A stretch of DNA of 64,000 bases from Gonatopus flavifemur (GCA_018340375.1 JAFFJZ010000006.1:16439501-16503500), one strand, 5' to 3'; shown: positions 46,388 through 56,831, counted from the stretch's first letter. The notes: generated by a model not told the origin, from the sequence alone. Made by a program: numbers and translations.

Positions 46388-46641
46388 CTCTAAATTCCTT
46401 GGAGTGAAAATTCACTCTTGCCGAGTGAAAAATTTCACTCTTAAAGAGTGAATTTTCACTCTATAAGAGTGGAAATCAACTCTGGTGTTTGGAGTGAACA
46501 ACTCACTCTTAGGAAAAAGAGTGAATATTGACTCTTAAAGAGTGAAATTTCACTCTTCAAGAGTTGAGCTCCCACTCCGTTCTAGAGTTGCAGTATTTTG
46601 ACTCTTTGAAGAGTGAATATTCACTGCAAAGAATTTACAAA
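46388..46641. mobile_element. MITE built of GAGTGAAA/TTTCACTC words, copy 2
   Basis: Left CTCTAAATTCCTTGGAGTG, identical to copy 1 at 35658. The right end is decayed (TGCAAAGAATTTAC). Dense AAGAGTGAAATTTCACTCTT palindromes inside. Confidence 0.75.
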
Positions 46642-47486
46642 GTTTATTTTTGGCATAAAGTCTTATTTTTTCAGAATGAATATCACTACTGAACTAACTA
46701 TGTTGCGGAACTTTGAATCGTTTATCGAAACGAATTATCAATCGAATAACAAAATACTCTACTGTTGAAGACCCAAAATCTTGCAGTACATTTTTTGAAT
46801 TATCTTCCCAATTCCAAGAAGTTCGCTCGAGAAGATAAACATCGATAATTCAACAGATTTGATGAATTTGAATTTTTTGAAGAATTAACCGTTTTCCTTT
46901 AGAACTAACTTTTTGGTGAGAACTGACTGACCCTTATTTCGACAAAATAATTTTTTTCGGTGTAAAAGACGAAGAAAGAATGTCGAAGACATCTCTCCTT
47001 CAGTCCAGCGGAAATGCAAGTGAGTCAATCGAAAGTTAGGTGTCATCGAAAGAAAGATGATGATGAATCAAACGAGCGACCGATGACGATGGTCACTTGA
47101 CTCAACCGGTTTTTCAAATTCAGAGGTTTTATCCGGTAACGCGATATCGAAACCATAAACGGTGATATGAACGAATAGTTTTCTTTAGAACTATACCGAA
47201 GGTAAATCCGATTAAATATCACTCAATCTTATAATCTTTTACCTACTTATCTTATGCGTTACCGTCACGTAATGTATTCGATTCATTATCATCATCGTTA
47301 TTGTCGGTATCGTTCCCTGTGGATTCAAGGAATTTAATTTAGTTCCCTTAAAAATTCTTCAATACAGTTTGTAATAACCAGTTACAATAAATATCTACAG
47401 TGTGTAGGGAACAGTATTGAAAAAACAAATCTTCCGATTTATCGAGAGATCTCCCGATTTCTGTCCTTGTTTCCTGAGATACTGAT
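46642..47486. other. Unique intronic block
   Basis: Non-repetitive from about 46960 to 47330. It contains AACCGGTTT at 47104-47112, a match to the Grainyhead consensus, among other short words. No gene. Confidence 0.35.
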
Positions 47487-47913
47487 CACGGAGAAAAACG
47501 CAGCTCGAAAGGATAGTAATCTTTAATAGAAAATTGGAGAATATTTCTTAAAATCTAAGAATTTTTCTTAAGTTTGTAATAAACATACAACGGTTCAGAT
47601 TTCTCTTGAATATTGCTCGAAAAAAAATGAAAAATTATCAATACTTAACAAATCATCAAAACGAATATGAAGTTTCCAAAAATCGCGCATGAAATTTTAC
47701 AAAGTGAATAACAAAATTCTGTAATTTTATTTTCAAATTACAGAATTTTGTTATTCACTTTGTAAAATTTCATGCGCGCGAATTTTTTTTCATATTCGTT
47801 TTTTTTGATGTATTTTTGTTTTTTTGATTTTTTTTTTTTTTTTCGAGCAATATTCAAGAGAAAAAATGTTTATTACAATATTACTATCCTTTCGAGCTGC
47901 ATTTTTCTCCGTG
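47487..47913. mobile_element. Long palindromic MITE with CACGGAGAAAAA ends
   Basis: 427 bp. Left CACGGAGAAAAACGCAGC followed by TCGAAAGGATAGTAAT; the right end mirrors it and closes TTTTTCTCCGTG. Centre GTAATTTTATTTTCAAATTAC. Arms differ by small indels and T runs. Confidence 0.8.
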
Positions 47914-48246
47914 TACTGTTTAGGCTGAAATTTCAACGGTCTTTTTTATTAATTAAACGAAGTGAACCATTTTTTTAGCCCATTTACAATCCCTGATTTT
48001 TAAACAGATTTTTCTGAATTCTCCTCTGTTACAAACAACTTCCACTTCGCGCACTGTAAAAAATTTCAATAAAAAACTTCACATCAATGTTCGGAAGTCA
48101 TTAACGTATACACACGCGTTAAGAATTTTCCGGATCAACAGGAAATTTACTGGAAAATTGTAGTAAAAATCCCATATAATTCGGAATTTTCAGATAAACA
48201 CATGATAAATTTTATATAAATGTACCGGGAATTGATTTCCTATCAG

Positions 48247-48468
48247 CACGGAAAAAATAATTTAGCTGCAGCAGCTGAGAGGGCATGGATGGACAGCCAT
48301 TAATTAAATTAGCTCTCTGCAGCTATATTTTAAAAAAACAGCAAAAAATTTGCATTTGTAATTAATTTATTTTGTTTAAACAGCTCAATTTATCTGCAGG
48401 AATAATTTAAATGGTCCGTGTCCGTGTGCCTGCTACTTAGCTGCTGCAGCTGAATTATTTTCTCCGTG
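48247..48468. mobile_element. MITE, TTTAGCTGCAG family, copy
   Basis: CACGGAAAAAATAATTTAGC ... AATTATTTTCTCCGTG. The interior is somewhat decayed (GCTATATTTTAAAAAAACAG). Confidence 0.75.
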
Positions 48469-48594
48469 CGATGATCGAAATTTCCCGGTTATTGCGTATA
48501 GAATAATTCCGATGATTTTTTACAGTGCGCAGGAACGTCATCGAATTTGAAAATGCGAGCGCAGCGAGTGCCATTTGGAATATTGAATGGCGAG

Positions 48595-48818
48595 CGGAAA
48601 AAAATATTTTAGCTGCAACAGCTAAGTAGCTAGTACGGACACGGACAGCCGTTAAATTAACTCCTGCAGCTAAATTTTAGCTGTTACCGCAAATAAATTG
48701 ACTACAAATGTGAATTTTTTTGCTGTAACAGCTGAAATTTAGCTTCAGGAGCTAATTTAATGGCTGTCCATGTCCGTGCTAGCTATTTAGCTGCTGCAGC
48801 TAAATTATTTTTTCCGTG
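48595..48818. mobile_element. MITE, TTTAGCTGCAG family, copy
   Basis: AAAAATATTTTAGCTGCAAC ... GCAGCTAAATTATTTTTTCC-GTG, only about 130 bp from the copy at 48247. Same interior order (AGCCGTTAAATTAACTCC; TTAATGGCTGTCCATG). Confidence 0.75.
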
Positions 48819-50538
48819 CACACGACATCGAAGATTTCATTGAGATTGCAGAAATCTAACATCTGAAACATTGAAATATTTCTATGACATTGCTGTATGC
48901 CACACCGAGGTTTTAAAGTCCCTTCAGAAATATTGCAATGTCTGCTAATCTTACATTTCAATGCAATATTTCTGAAATATTTCATTGTAATGTTTCTCTC
49001 GAAATGTAATGAAGGTGAAAGATTGAATTGTGATTGAGACATTACTGAAATCTGTGGTGCTGTATGGGAAGCAAGCGCTATTCGGAGCATTGAATAATTC
49101 CAATTGCAAAAGTACTAACGCAGGAAGTGGCAATCTTCAGACCAGCGTTGCAAAATCTCCTCATTTACCTCAGACGACAAAACAATTTTTATCACTTGAC
49201 ATATATTTTTGAGGGATCGTGGAAATTGTTTGGAAATTCACATAAAATTTGTGAAAATTTGTGGAAATTTACAAATCCAGAATTTTTTCACTATATTTTT
49301 CTCCTTGGAAATTCACAGATATTTTTTACAGTGTATACACATTGAAGGAGTGTATTTATCAGTTCAGGAGTGGAAGAAAATAGAAACAGAAGGGTGGGAA
49401 ACGATTAAATTTCGTGTCACTCTCCTCAATTTTTCAATTCAACTTTATTATTATTGAAAGAATTTTCTTCTAAAGATTACTGTAAAAGTTCAGGAATCGA
49501 AAAACATGCGGAAATTCTTTCAAAGATTACTGTAAAGCTTTTGAAAATAATTCAATGTCCAATAAGCAAGGCCTCTCCAGAATTTTTCATGGATTTTCAG
49601 AGTTCTTCCAGAGGAGAAAAAATTAGATCTCCTCGGATCTCAATTTTGACAAAGGAAGATCTCCAGAGATTTCCAAGAATCTTTTGAACTTCCCTATATT
49701 TTTTCGAATTCCTTGCAAAATTATGGAGCTAGCAGCCGATTGTGGAAACTTTTTCCACAAAGCGTCCATTAAGGATTTAAGCATCTGAAACGTTTACTGG
49801 AATGCCACTGGATCGATTTTTGATATCAACAAAGCTTCACGACAATTGACTGCTAGCTTTATAGCTGCTATTTTCAGCTTTATTGCAAAATTGGAATCTT
49901 TGGGAGTGAGTGGATATCAGAAAACTCCCAAGATTGTTACCCAACTTGAGAAAGTCAGATGTAAGTAAAATTTAGATCTGATGAGATCTACTTAGATTTT
50001 ATTAGATCTCATCTTTTTTTGTTGGGTTCTTGAAATTTTCTCAGTGGGATTTGGAGGCTTTCAGTAAAATTTAGATAAATCCTCAGAGATTTTCAGAGAA
50101 ATTTGTCTTCACCAGAGGTTTTTCCAACATTTTCGTCAAGTTTGAATTTCTAGAAATATTTTGCGACAAAAATGATTGAAGTGAAACTGTTTCCTCATTT
50201 TTCAACTTGGTATCTTGGTGATAATTAAGGAACCAGAGGTTACGAAATTTCCAAAAAAAACGTACCAAGTCGGTACACCGAGAAGTAAAAGTTGTAAATT
50301 TTACCTCTTGTTAAGTAAATTGTGGTCGCTTGCATTAAATTCTGAATTTTATTTATTTATAACTTTCAAACGGATAACAAAGTACCCAAGAAAAGAAATT
50401 ACAACAATTGGCATCAATGCCTATCAGCGTTTAAAACTATGATTACGTAACATCAAATGCCCAATCGGGAATAAAAGAAAACAAAGTATCTTACAATTAC
50501 AAAATTATCATATCACAATTACTGAAATATAATAAAGT
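48819..50538. other. Mixed AT-rich stretch
   Basis: A GAAATATTTC-rich fragment at 48850-49000 resembles the element at 54290. Positions 49220-49330 carry GGAAATTCAC words ending ACAGTG. The rest is unique with no recognisable gene. Confidence 0.35.
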
Positions 50539-50665
50539 TTAATCATACAATCTCAAAATATGGGTTTTCAAAGTCCTTTTAAACTGTATCACACTGTTTA
50601 GTTCTTTTACATCATCTGATAATAAGATATCAATTTTACAAGTTGTTTTCTCAGTGTACTGGAAT
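50539..50665 (-). pseudogene. Possible non-LTR retrotransposon reverse-transcriptase tail
   Basis: The minus strand reads SDDVKELNSVIQFKRTLKTH followed by ILRLYD and TAA. This resembles the C-terminal 'LP..V....S...FK..LK.HL' ending of many insect LINE ORF2 proteins. Preceded by unrelated frame. Short, so tentative. Confidence 0.35.
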
Positions 50666-50908
50666 TGAATTGGCCCAGTATCGTTCCCAGGATTACCAGT
50701 GCTTGTCAATCTAAACAACCATGACAAGGCCAGTTGATTCGATGACCCCGGCCTGAACTTGGCCATGATTGGAATCATGACAACGTTTCATTTAAGGCCC
50801 ACCCACATAGCACACCAATTCAAAAACACTTCATCGAGAGCTCAATTGGGATTCGAAGAATTCATTATGTATTCTCAAGAATTCTTTTCTCAACTTCTGT
50901 ACTGTATG

Positions 50909-51107
50909 CCCTGATTAAAAGAATACATTGAATCTCACAAATGAAATTTCATGGAATTTCGTTAGAATATTGTACAGGATTCAATCAAATTTGGTAAGAT
51001 TCAACCAGAATCACATTGAAAAAATTGCATTCATCTGATTAAATCTCATTGAAAAAAGTTGATTAGGATGACAAGAATCAATGGATTTTTTTACCCAAGG
51101 CATGGAC
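50909..51107. mobile_element. Decayed CCCTGGTTAAAAGAA-family MITE
   Basis: CCCTGATTAAAAGAATACATTG at the start and AATGGATTTTTTTACC near the end; interior AAATGAAATTTCATGG and TTGATTAGG words. Confidence 0.55.
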
Positions 51108-51163
51108 AATACTAAAATCACAGAACTGCCCGTATTAACAATTATTCATGTAGGTATGCATTT

Positions 51164-51433
51164 CCACGCGACGGTGTATGGAGAAAAAAGATGATGGAAT
51201 GATCGCTAGCAAAGATAGCAAACTGGTGACAACTACGAATTTCTGTACACAATCGCTAACAGAGACGAGGAATGATTCCTATTTTCGTATATTGAAATAC
51301 GATATAGTATATCAAAATAGGAATCATTACTCGTCTCTGTTAGCGACTGTGTACGGAAATTCGTAGTTGTCACCAGTTTGCTATCTTTCCTAGTGATCAT
51401 TCCATCATCTTTTTTCTCCGTGTGGCAGCCACG
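51164..51433. mobile_element. Long hairpin MITE with GGAGAAAAAAGATGATGG arms
   Basis: Left arm GGAGAAAAAAGATGATGG, then GGTGACAACTACGAAT; the right arm is the reverse complement, ending CCATCATCTTTTTTCTCC. Arms of about 115 bp pair almost perfectly around an AATACGATATAGTAT centre. Confidence 0.85.
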
Positions 51434-51462
51434 AATCACTTGTATCCGAGTTGAACTATGAC

Positions 51463-52237
51463 CCAGATAGCAAAAGGTTCGTTGAAGAATTCTTAAAGAA
51501 CTTAACTTGAGGAGCTCAACAAAACCGCGAGAGTTATTGAAGAATACTTCAACGAACTGTTCACAGTCTGGAAACAAATGAATTCTGATTGTATGTGAAT
51601 GAAGTTTGAAAATCTAGTCTCGGTAATTATATACTATAACACGTATTGAAAGCTGCCCTTACAACAAAAGTTCATGTGCAATCGTTTGCTCTTACGTTGT
51701 TCATCAAGTTTTCGTCCAGTTGCTGGGGATTTGCTACGTATGTGATTGAGAGTTTCATGAAACCTCACGCTAATATCCTAGAAATTGCTTCAAACTGTTT
51801 ATTGTTGTACGTTTTCAACAATTTATTTCCAATTCATTAAAAACATCGAAGAAGCTATACGTGAAAATTGTGTGGAGTTAACAAATGGTCTGGTACCAAT
51901 TCAGGATCATGACTATTTTCCACCTAGAACTATCTGTTCGACGGATTTCAAAAAGTATTGTTTTGTGTATGTTATGGACAGACAGTCGCCTTGGGCCAAT
52001 ATTGAATCGATGCAAAAACAACAATCCTAACACGGTTGTAAATGTTACATATAGCCGACTTCTTGCAAATTTTGGTAGCTTTGGATTTGGTAGCACTGGT
52101 AACTCTGGCAACAGTACTGAACCAATATCGGGCCGTATTTCCCTTCTCCCGAGGGTTGAATACAGATTCTATCAAACTAAACAGTGTTAAATGCCAATGC
52201 TGGGCCACAAAAATTGGGTCAAATATCTTTGACTTAC
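51463..52237. other. Intron 1 next to exon 1
   Basis: Starts with a CCCAGATAGC fragment and decayed GGTAGCACTGGTAAC words (about 52085). Overlapping short frames at 51878-52311 are not recognised. The GTAAGT donor closes it. Confidence 0.45.
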
Positions 52238-52419
52238 CAACCACGACCGCGCGCATCCCGATATTCCGATACGGAGAACCCAAACATGGACTGTTTTTCC
52301 CTTTGATATAAAGCGAAATGTCTGGTCTCGATATTGAATGCATCGGTGGAGCGATACCAAGGCGGAGAACCCACCAGGATAAGTCCCAAGAATCCAAAGA
52401 AAATTCTTAAACCCCACAT
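52238..52419 (-). CDS. Integrin alpha chain, coding exon 1 (signal peptide and start of beta-propeller)
   Basis: First coding exon of a cell-surface integrin alpha subunit, which pairs with a beta subunit to bind extracellular matrix. Seen: ATG at 52419 (A at -3), then 60 codons plus two bases, ending TG|GTAAGT at 52237. Residues 2-18 are hydrophobic (signal peptide); cleavage is likely after A27, giving a mature start FNIET, the usual integrin alpha N-terminus. Residues 44-50 are SMFGFSV, the FG-GAP signature of propeller blade 1. An in-frame TAG lies upstream at 52459-52461 if the 5'UTR is contiguous. The split TG codon is completed by the G opening exon 2 to give Trp. The GGAVYRC motif in exon 2 suggests the RGD-binding group (insect PS2, vertebrate alpha-5/alpha-V), but the subfamily is inferred from two exons only. 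Confidence 0.93.
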
Positions 52420-52920
52420 CGTTGTCACTTTTTGACACTCTTTATACTTTTTCTCTTCCTATCATCGATCACACTCAAACATTGATCCAACTCTTTGTTT
52501 GTTCTTTTCTTCTTTTTTTTCTTATTTATAGAGAACAATAACACATATTCACAATAATTCACACACGTTACTTTGAAATTTATACAAAAATATGTATATA
52601 TTCATCCCTCACGTCACACCCTCCTGTACACAATAATGAGGATTTCGTCACAGATTTTCCGATTGAGAAATGCGTTGGAATAAAAAAAACAAGAACAACA
52701 CTTCCGAATGGAATCGTGGACGTGAGATGTCAAAGATTTATCGATACCGTCAAAGTACGGAAAGTAATAACAACGGCAGCTGTACCAGCATCGAGGACAT
52801 GTGGTTACCACGAGGTCCTGTATCTCTCACCCTCTCACGACCCTTCGAGGAGAGGCAACCGATCAAAGAGAAGCTAAGTCCGCTTGACGGACGGCCGCGG
52901 ACAGACTGACTGGAAGTCTC
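52420..52920 (-). promoter_or_regulatory. Probable 5'UTR and core promoter of the integrin alpha gene
   Basis: A GC-richer, repeat-free block lies directly upstream of exon 1. On the minus strand it holds CCAGTCAGTCTG, whose TCAGTC matches the arthropod initiator, with the predicted start A at about 52907. A GGACTT stretch near +27 to +32 resembles a downstream promoter element imperfectly. No TATA box is seen. If this start is used, the 5'UTR is about 490 bases, possibly with an intron. The sequence supports a promoter but does not fix the exact start. Confidence 0.5.
52750..52800 (-). other. Upstream ORF in the putative 5'UTR (16 codons)
   Basis: On the minus strand an ATG at 52800 opens a 16-codon frame reading MSSMLVQLPLLLLSVL before TGA. 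It resembles a signal sequence, but no good splice donor follows before the stop and it is not joined to the integrin frame. It may be a translational uORF or chance. Confidence 0.3.
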
Positions 52921-53381
52921 CACGTTCTTTCAGCTACTCTTCTCCGTCTCTATCTTTGTTCATTTCCCTCCTCGTTTCGCTCGTATACTCGCGGGGAAAA
53001 GGAAACGGAGAGTACCATACGTGCACAGAGGAAAAGAGATAAACTCACTCCCACCCTTTACACGAAGAACTCCAAACTTGCGCCGCACGCGATGATAATA
53101 GCACATGTCATTTATATACGTATATATATATATATATTCCTTCGTGGATATGTTTGTGCGACCGTGCGGGTGTACTTTATATATTTTTGTTTACAAATTC
53201 TCTGTCTTTCGTCGTTGGGTTTATACGTTTTTTTTTATTTTTTCAATCGAATAATCAATTTTCAGATTTTCATATGGAAAGTTATTTTTTTCTCCCTCTC
53301 TTTTTAACATTGGGTAAAATTTAGTTGATGGAGCTGAAAATTTTGCTGCAGGAGCTAAAATTTAGCTATACCCAGGTAGCA
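52921..53381. other. Upstream flank of the integrin promoter
   Basis: Non-repetitive to about 53090 (likely proximal regulatory sequence), then a TA microsatellite at 53117-53138, then a TTTAGCTGCAG fragment at 53322-53370. Confidence 0.4.
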
Positions 53382-53636
53382 CACGTACAGGGAGAAAAAT
53401 GTCGCTCGAAAATATAAGAATTTTTGTTATTTTTCTTAGTAAACTAGAAACAGGGAGGTTTGTAAAATGAATTTCTAGATCAAAATAGTTGGGGTTGAAG
53501 TTTCCAAATCGTAAGGTAAAATTCACTGATTCATTCTCAATATCCCGTATTTTTATGTAAAAATTGGTTTTACAAACCTTTTTGTTTCTGATTTAGCAAG
53601 CAAAATAAAAAAAAGTAATATATTCTTTTCTCCGTG
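53382..53636. mobile_element. MITE with GGGAGAAAAATG / TTTTCTCCGTG ends
   Basis: Left CACGTACAGGGAGAAAAATG, right TATTCTTTTCTCCGTG. Interior pair AGGTTTGTAAAAT and TTTTACAAACCT. Confidence 0.6.
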
Positions 53637-53794
53637 CATGTTCTGAGAATGTTCTGAGAATATACGTTGAGGATATTCAAATATTCTATGGAGATTTTTA
53701 TTACGTGCGAATATATTCTACGCACATTCTCGGAATGTTTGAATTTTCATCATCTTGAATTTATAAAAACTTCTGAAACAACTTCTGGAACAGT

Positions 53795-54114
53795 CCCCAA
53801 GCAGCATCAGAATTTCAAAGTATATACGAAATAGAAAGATTCGTAGAATGTACGGATGAGATACGAAGAACATATAATGAATGTGCATTGAATATTCGAA
53901 TGAGACTTCTTCAAATATGCTTAGAACGTACGCAGTACATTCGAAATCTACGATATACATTCAATCGACGTTCAATCAACGTGCTGTCGTATATTCGGTT
54001 ACATACGTTCGATAAATATGCATAACACCTATAGAACGGTCTCATTCGAATGTGCATAGAACATATTTCGAATATTCGAAGAACGTTCATAGTATATTCT
54101 GGTGCTGCTTGGGG
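53795..54114. mobile_element. MITE with CCCCAAGCAGCA ends
   Basis: 320 bp. CCCCAAGCAGCATCAGAAT ... ATTCTGGTGCTGCTTGGGG. Interior words GAATGTAC, GAACGTTC and ATTCGAAT. Confidence 0.8.
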
Positions 54115-54116
54115 AT

Positions 54117-54236
54117 CCCCGTTATGACAATGAATTCGTGATATGAATTCTTTCTGAAGATTAAGTTGTTATTCGTCAAGAATTCATTTTGAATTCAAAG
54201 TATTCATAATGAATTCATGTTTGCTGTTATAACGGG
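54117..54236. mobile_element. Small MITE with CCCGTTATGACA ends
   Basis: About 120 bp directly after the previous element. CCCCGTTATGACAATGAATTC ... GAATTCATG...GTTATAACGGG, with several GAATTC palindromes. Confidence 0.65.
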
Positions 54237-54449
54237 AGCTCTTTGCGGATACTTGTGCTGTATGGGCGTGCAAACGAATGCGCTGCTCATCACCCACATA
54301 GCACACAATGTCTCAGCAATATTCCCAGAATATTACAAATGTCTCATTTGAAATATTCTGTCTGAAATATTTCTACGATATTATATGAATATTGTGTGTA
54401 CAATATTTCATATAACATATTCTGACAATCTTCCCATTGGAATGTTGTA

Positions 54450-54668
54450 TACCCAAATAGAAAAATGTCTCAATAATGCCATCATAATGGTGACATAAAA
54501 AATAAAGCATAAAGCATTGTTATTGGTAGCAAAACGAGGTGATGGTACCATAATGAAGACATAATGTTTACATTTTATGCATCATTGCAATCTGAGCGAA
54601 GTTTATGATAGTATGTTTACGGCACATTATGTTACAAAATATTTAGGGCATGATTTTCTATCTGGGTA
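54450..54668. mobile_element. MITE with TACCCAAATAGAAAA ends
   Basis: TACCCAAATAGAAAAATG at the left, CATGATTTTCTATCTGGGTA at the right. It sits in a GAATATTGC/GCAATATTC-rich stretch that begins CCCACATAGCACAC at 54296, so it is probably nested. Confidence 0.6.
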
Positions 54669-54761
54669 TTTGATATTTTGCAATGTTTTCAGAATGTACG
54701 ATAAGAAACGTGTAAACTTCGTCGCAAATGAAATATTGTGAGGATATTCTAATAGTAATAT

Positions 54762-55242
54762 CCCGAAGAGAACATGAAGCTTCAGCGAACGTTCAGATTA
54801 GATCTGCATAGATCGGTTTGAAGGTTCATGAGAGCTAACTTTTAGATTCACAAACGTTTAATAAAAGTTCTACGAATGTTGAAATGTCCGCCTCGAAATA
54901 CTTTCAAAAAACATAGATGGAAGGTTCGTTGAAGGTTCATCGAAGGTATTATGAATATATTAATTAATATTAATTCATGTTCATTAATTAATTGATTTTC
55001 CACATAAATTGATCAAAATTAATATAAGTATGGATATTTTGATGAAACTTCGTCAAACCTTCGATGAACTTTCAACGAACGTTCCATCTATGTTTCCTGA
55101 AAGTATTTCGAGGCGGACATTTCAACATTCGTAGAACCTTTATCAAATGTTTGTGAATCTAAAAGTTAGCTCTCGTGAACCTTCAACCCAATCTATACAG
55201 ATCTAATTTGAACGTTCGCTGAAGCTTCATGTTCTCTTCGGG
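54762..55242. mobile_element. Foldback MITE with CCCGAAGAGAACATGAAGC ends
   Basis: 481 bp. CCCGAAGAGAACATGAAGC at the left, GCTTCATGTTCTCTTCGGG at the right. Arms of about 200 bp pair with scattered mismatches (for example GAAATGTCCGCCTCGAAATA and its inverse). The spacer is AT-rich. A second copy is embedded at 45245-45562. Confidence 0.88.
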
Positions 55243-55389
55243 ATCCTTTATTCAACCTATTGAGGAGTTATATATATAGTTAGAATTTTGAAAAAATTGA
55301 TTTTTTTTTATTTCATTTTCGTAATTTATATACATTGAAATACACACACACACAGAAAATTTCAAGTCAATTCGGCGATTATTGTCCAA

Positions 55390-55495
55390 CCCACATAGCA
55401 CTGAAAGTTCTCTAAACGTTGTCAGAACCTTTAGAGAACTTTAAACGTTTGAGAAACATTCTCAGAATGTTCTCAAAACTTTCATGCTATGTGGG
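55390..55495. mobile_element. Small hairpin MITE with CCCACATAGCA ends
   Basis: 106 bp. CCCACATAGCACTGAAAG ... CTTTCATGCTATGTGGG, with AACATTCTCAGAATGTT inside. Other CCCACATAGCAC starts are at 50806 and 54296. Confidence 0.75.
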
Positions 55496-55532
55496 AAGTT
55501 ACACGCATATTTAAAAGAATTTTTCACTCTAT

Positions 55533-55973
55533 CCCCAACAGAACAACATGGCTGCCAAACGTTCAATACACATTCAACGAACGTTCCATACACGGAAAGA
55601 CCGGGTCTATTAATATTTAGAAGAATGACTGTTAATTTAGGGAAAACGAGGATCGCTGGAAAATATTCGTATTGCTTCTATACTAAAAATTGGCAGTCGA
55701 TGTATTAACAATTGATAGTTTCTCTGTGAAAAACACCAATGCAACTATCAACTGTTAATATTTTGACTACAAATTTTTGATAGACTCACTACGAATATTT
55801 TTCAGCGATCCTTTTTTCCCTCAATTGACAGTCACTTTTCTAAACGTTGATCAATTCTTTCTAAATATTAATAGACCCGGTGAAATATTAATAGACATTT
55901 ATACGTTCAAGGAACATTCAGCGAACGTACGTGAACGTCTGAAGAACGTTCGGAGATCTTGGTTCTGTTGGGG
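55533..55973. mobile_element. MITE with CCCCAACAGAAC ends, host of a nested element
   Basis: CCCCAACAGAACAACATGG ... CCTTGGTTCTGTTGGGG-type ends (right end CTTGGTTCTGTTGGGG). ACGTTC-rich flanks lie inside. The nested element is at 55591-55882. Confidence 0.75.
55591..55882. mobile_element. Nested foldback element with ACCGGGTCTATTAATATT arms
   Basis: 292 bp. GACCGGGTCTATTAATATTT at the left, AAATATTAATAGACCCGGTG at the right. Arms also pair AGGATCGCTGGAAAATATTC with its inverse. Confidence 0.8.
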
Positions 55974-55989
55974 ATGTCAAGTGCTTTTG

Positions 55990-56555
55990 AAACTTTGAAT
56001 GCGTTTTTCTCCAAACTGTGTTTTTGAAGTCGGTGACCAAAATTTCTCGAAAACGGCTGAACCGATCAGATGAGTCTCAGATTTTAACACAAGCTTTTTG
56101 ACTATATTCTTTAGTAATTAATCGAAGGTTTTTTCTCACCGATTAATATTTTTTTTTTTTTTTATGAACAATTTAAGACCAAAATTTTTGTGAAGAATCG
56201 ATGTTTTTTCACAGAAGTCGACATTTCGTAAAAAAATTGTATTTTTCTGATTCCTTCGATTAATCACTAGATTATACATTACTTCAACGAAATTCGTTTA
56301 GTTTGTTCATTTTAAAAGCTTCAGTCCCGAGATATCGTGGTCACCGCAAGGCACTTTTTTTAGAGGAGCTCCTGGAGATCAGCTATAACAGCTCTCAAAA
56401 TTATTATTTCCACAAATAAAAAATGTTAAAATACAGTTGAAAGTTATCTCAATATGTGTACAAATCTTCACAATAATCAATTCAACTGTCTTTTCAGGAA
56501 AAATTCTTGAAAAATCGCTTTTTTTACGCCTCTTAACTGTATATGACCCCTTAAT
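55990..56555. mobile_element. AAGGGTTATATACAGT element, copy 2 (inverted)
   Basis: Shares AGTCCCGAGATATCGTGGTC, GGAGATCAGCTATAACAGC and CCTCTTAACTGTATATGACC with the copy at 5540-6056, in reverse orientation. The left end (55990) is decayed. Confidence 0.7.
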
Positions 56556-56595
56556 GCCCATTGCGAAACTGCTTGGCCTACGGAAAAAGTAACTA

Positions 56596-56831
56596 CCCTG
56601 GTTAAAAGAATCCATTGAATCTAACAAATGAAATTCAATGAGATTTGGTCAGAACATTGTTCAAGTTTAATCGTAATTTAGTGAGATTTGGCCAGATTCA
56701 ACGAGATTCACATGAAAGTTCTGACCAAATCTCATTGAAAAATCACCGGTGAGATTTGGTCAGAACATTGTCCACGTTTAATTGTAATTTAATAAGAATT
56801 GGTCAGAATCAATGGGTTCTTTTAACCAGGG
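56596..56831. mobile_element. MITE, CCCTGGTTAAAAGAA family, complete copy with TA flanks
   Basis: 236 bp. CCCTGGTTAAAAGAATCC ... GGTTCTTTTAACCAGGG, flanked by TA on both sides. Interior palindromes of GATTTGGTCAGAAC and GTTCTGACCAAATC. Confidence 0.85.

Larger units (their letters stand above)
928..52237 (-). other. Intron 1 of the integrin alpha gene (about 51.3 kb)
   Basis: Bounded by the GTAAGT donor next to exon 1 and the tttcag acceptor next to exon 2. Both exons are in matching phase 2 and their junction gives W-A-I-V-G-A-P, so no coding exon is missing between them. The intron is filled with short transposons and palindromes, described separately, plus unique blocks. A long first intron often carries enhancers in insect genes; here that is inference. 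Confidence 0.9.

Noticed and set aside
51878..52111. Minus frame MPELPVLPNPKLPKFARSR as a coding exon
   Set aside because: It derives from GGTAGCACTGGTAAC-type repeat words within intron 1 and has no family match.
52187..52438. Overlapping minus frames around exon 1 (83- and 141-codon) and the plus frame at 52042-52311
   Set aside because: Shadows of the integrin exon in other frames; only the frame ending ...SVSEYRDARGRG joins exon 2 in phase.
52670..52909. 79-codon plus-strand frame over the promoter block
   Set aside because: It overlaps the likely 5'UTR on the other strand, has no recognisable domain, and its GC content explains the lack of stops.
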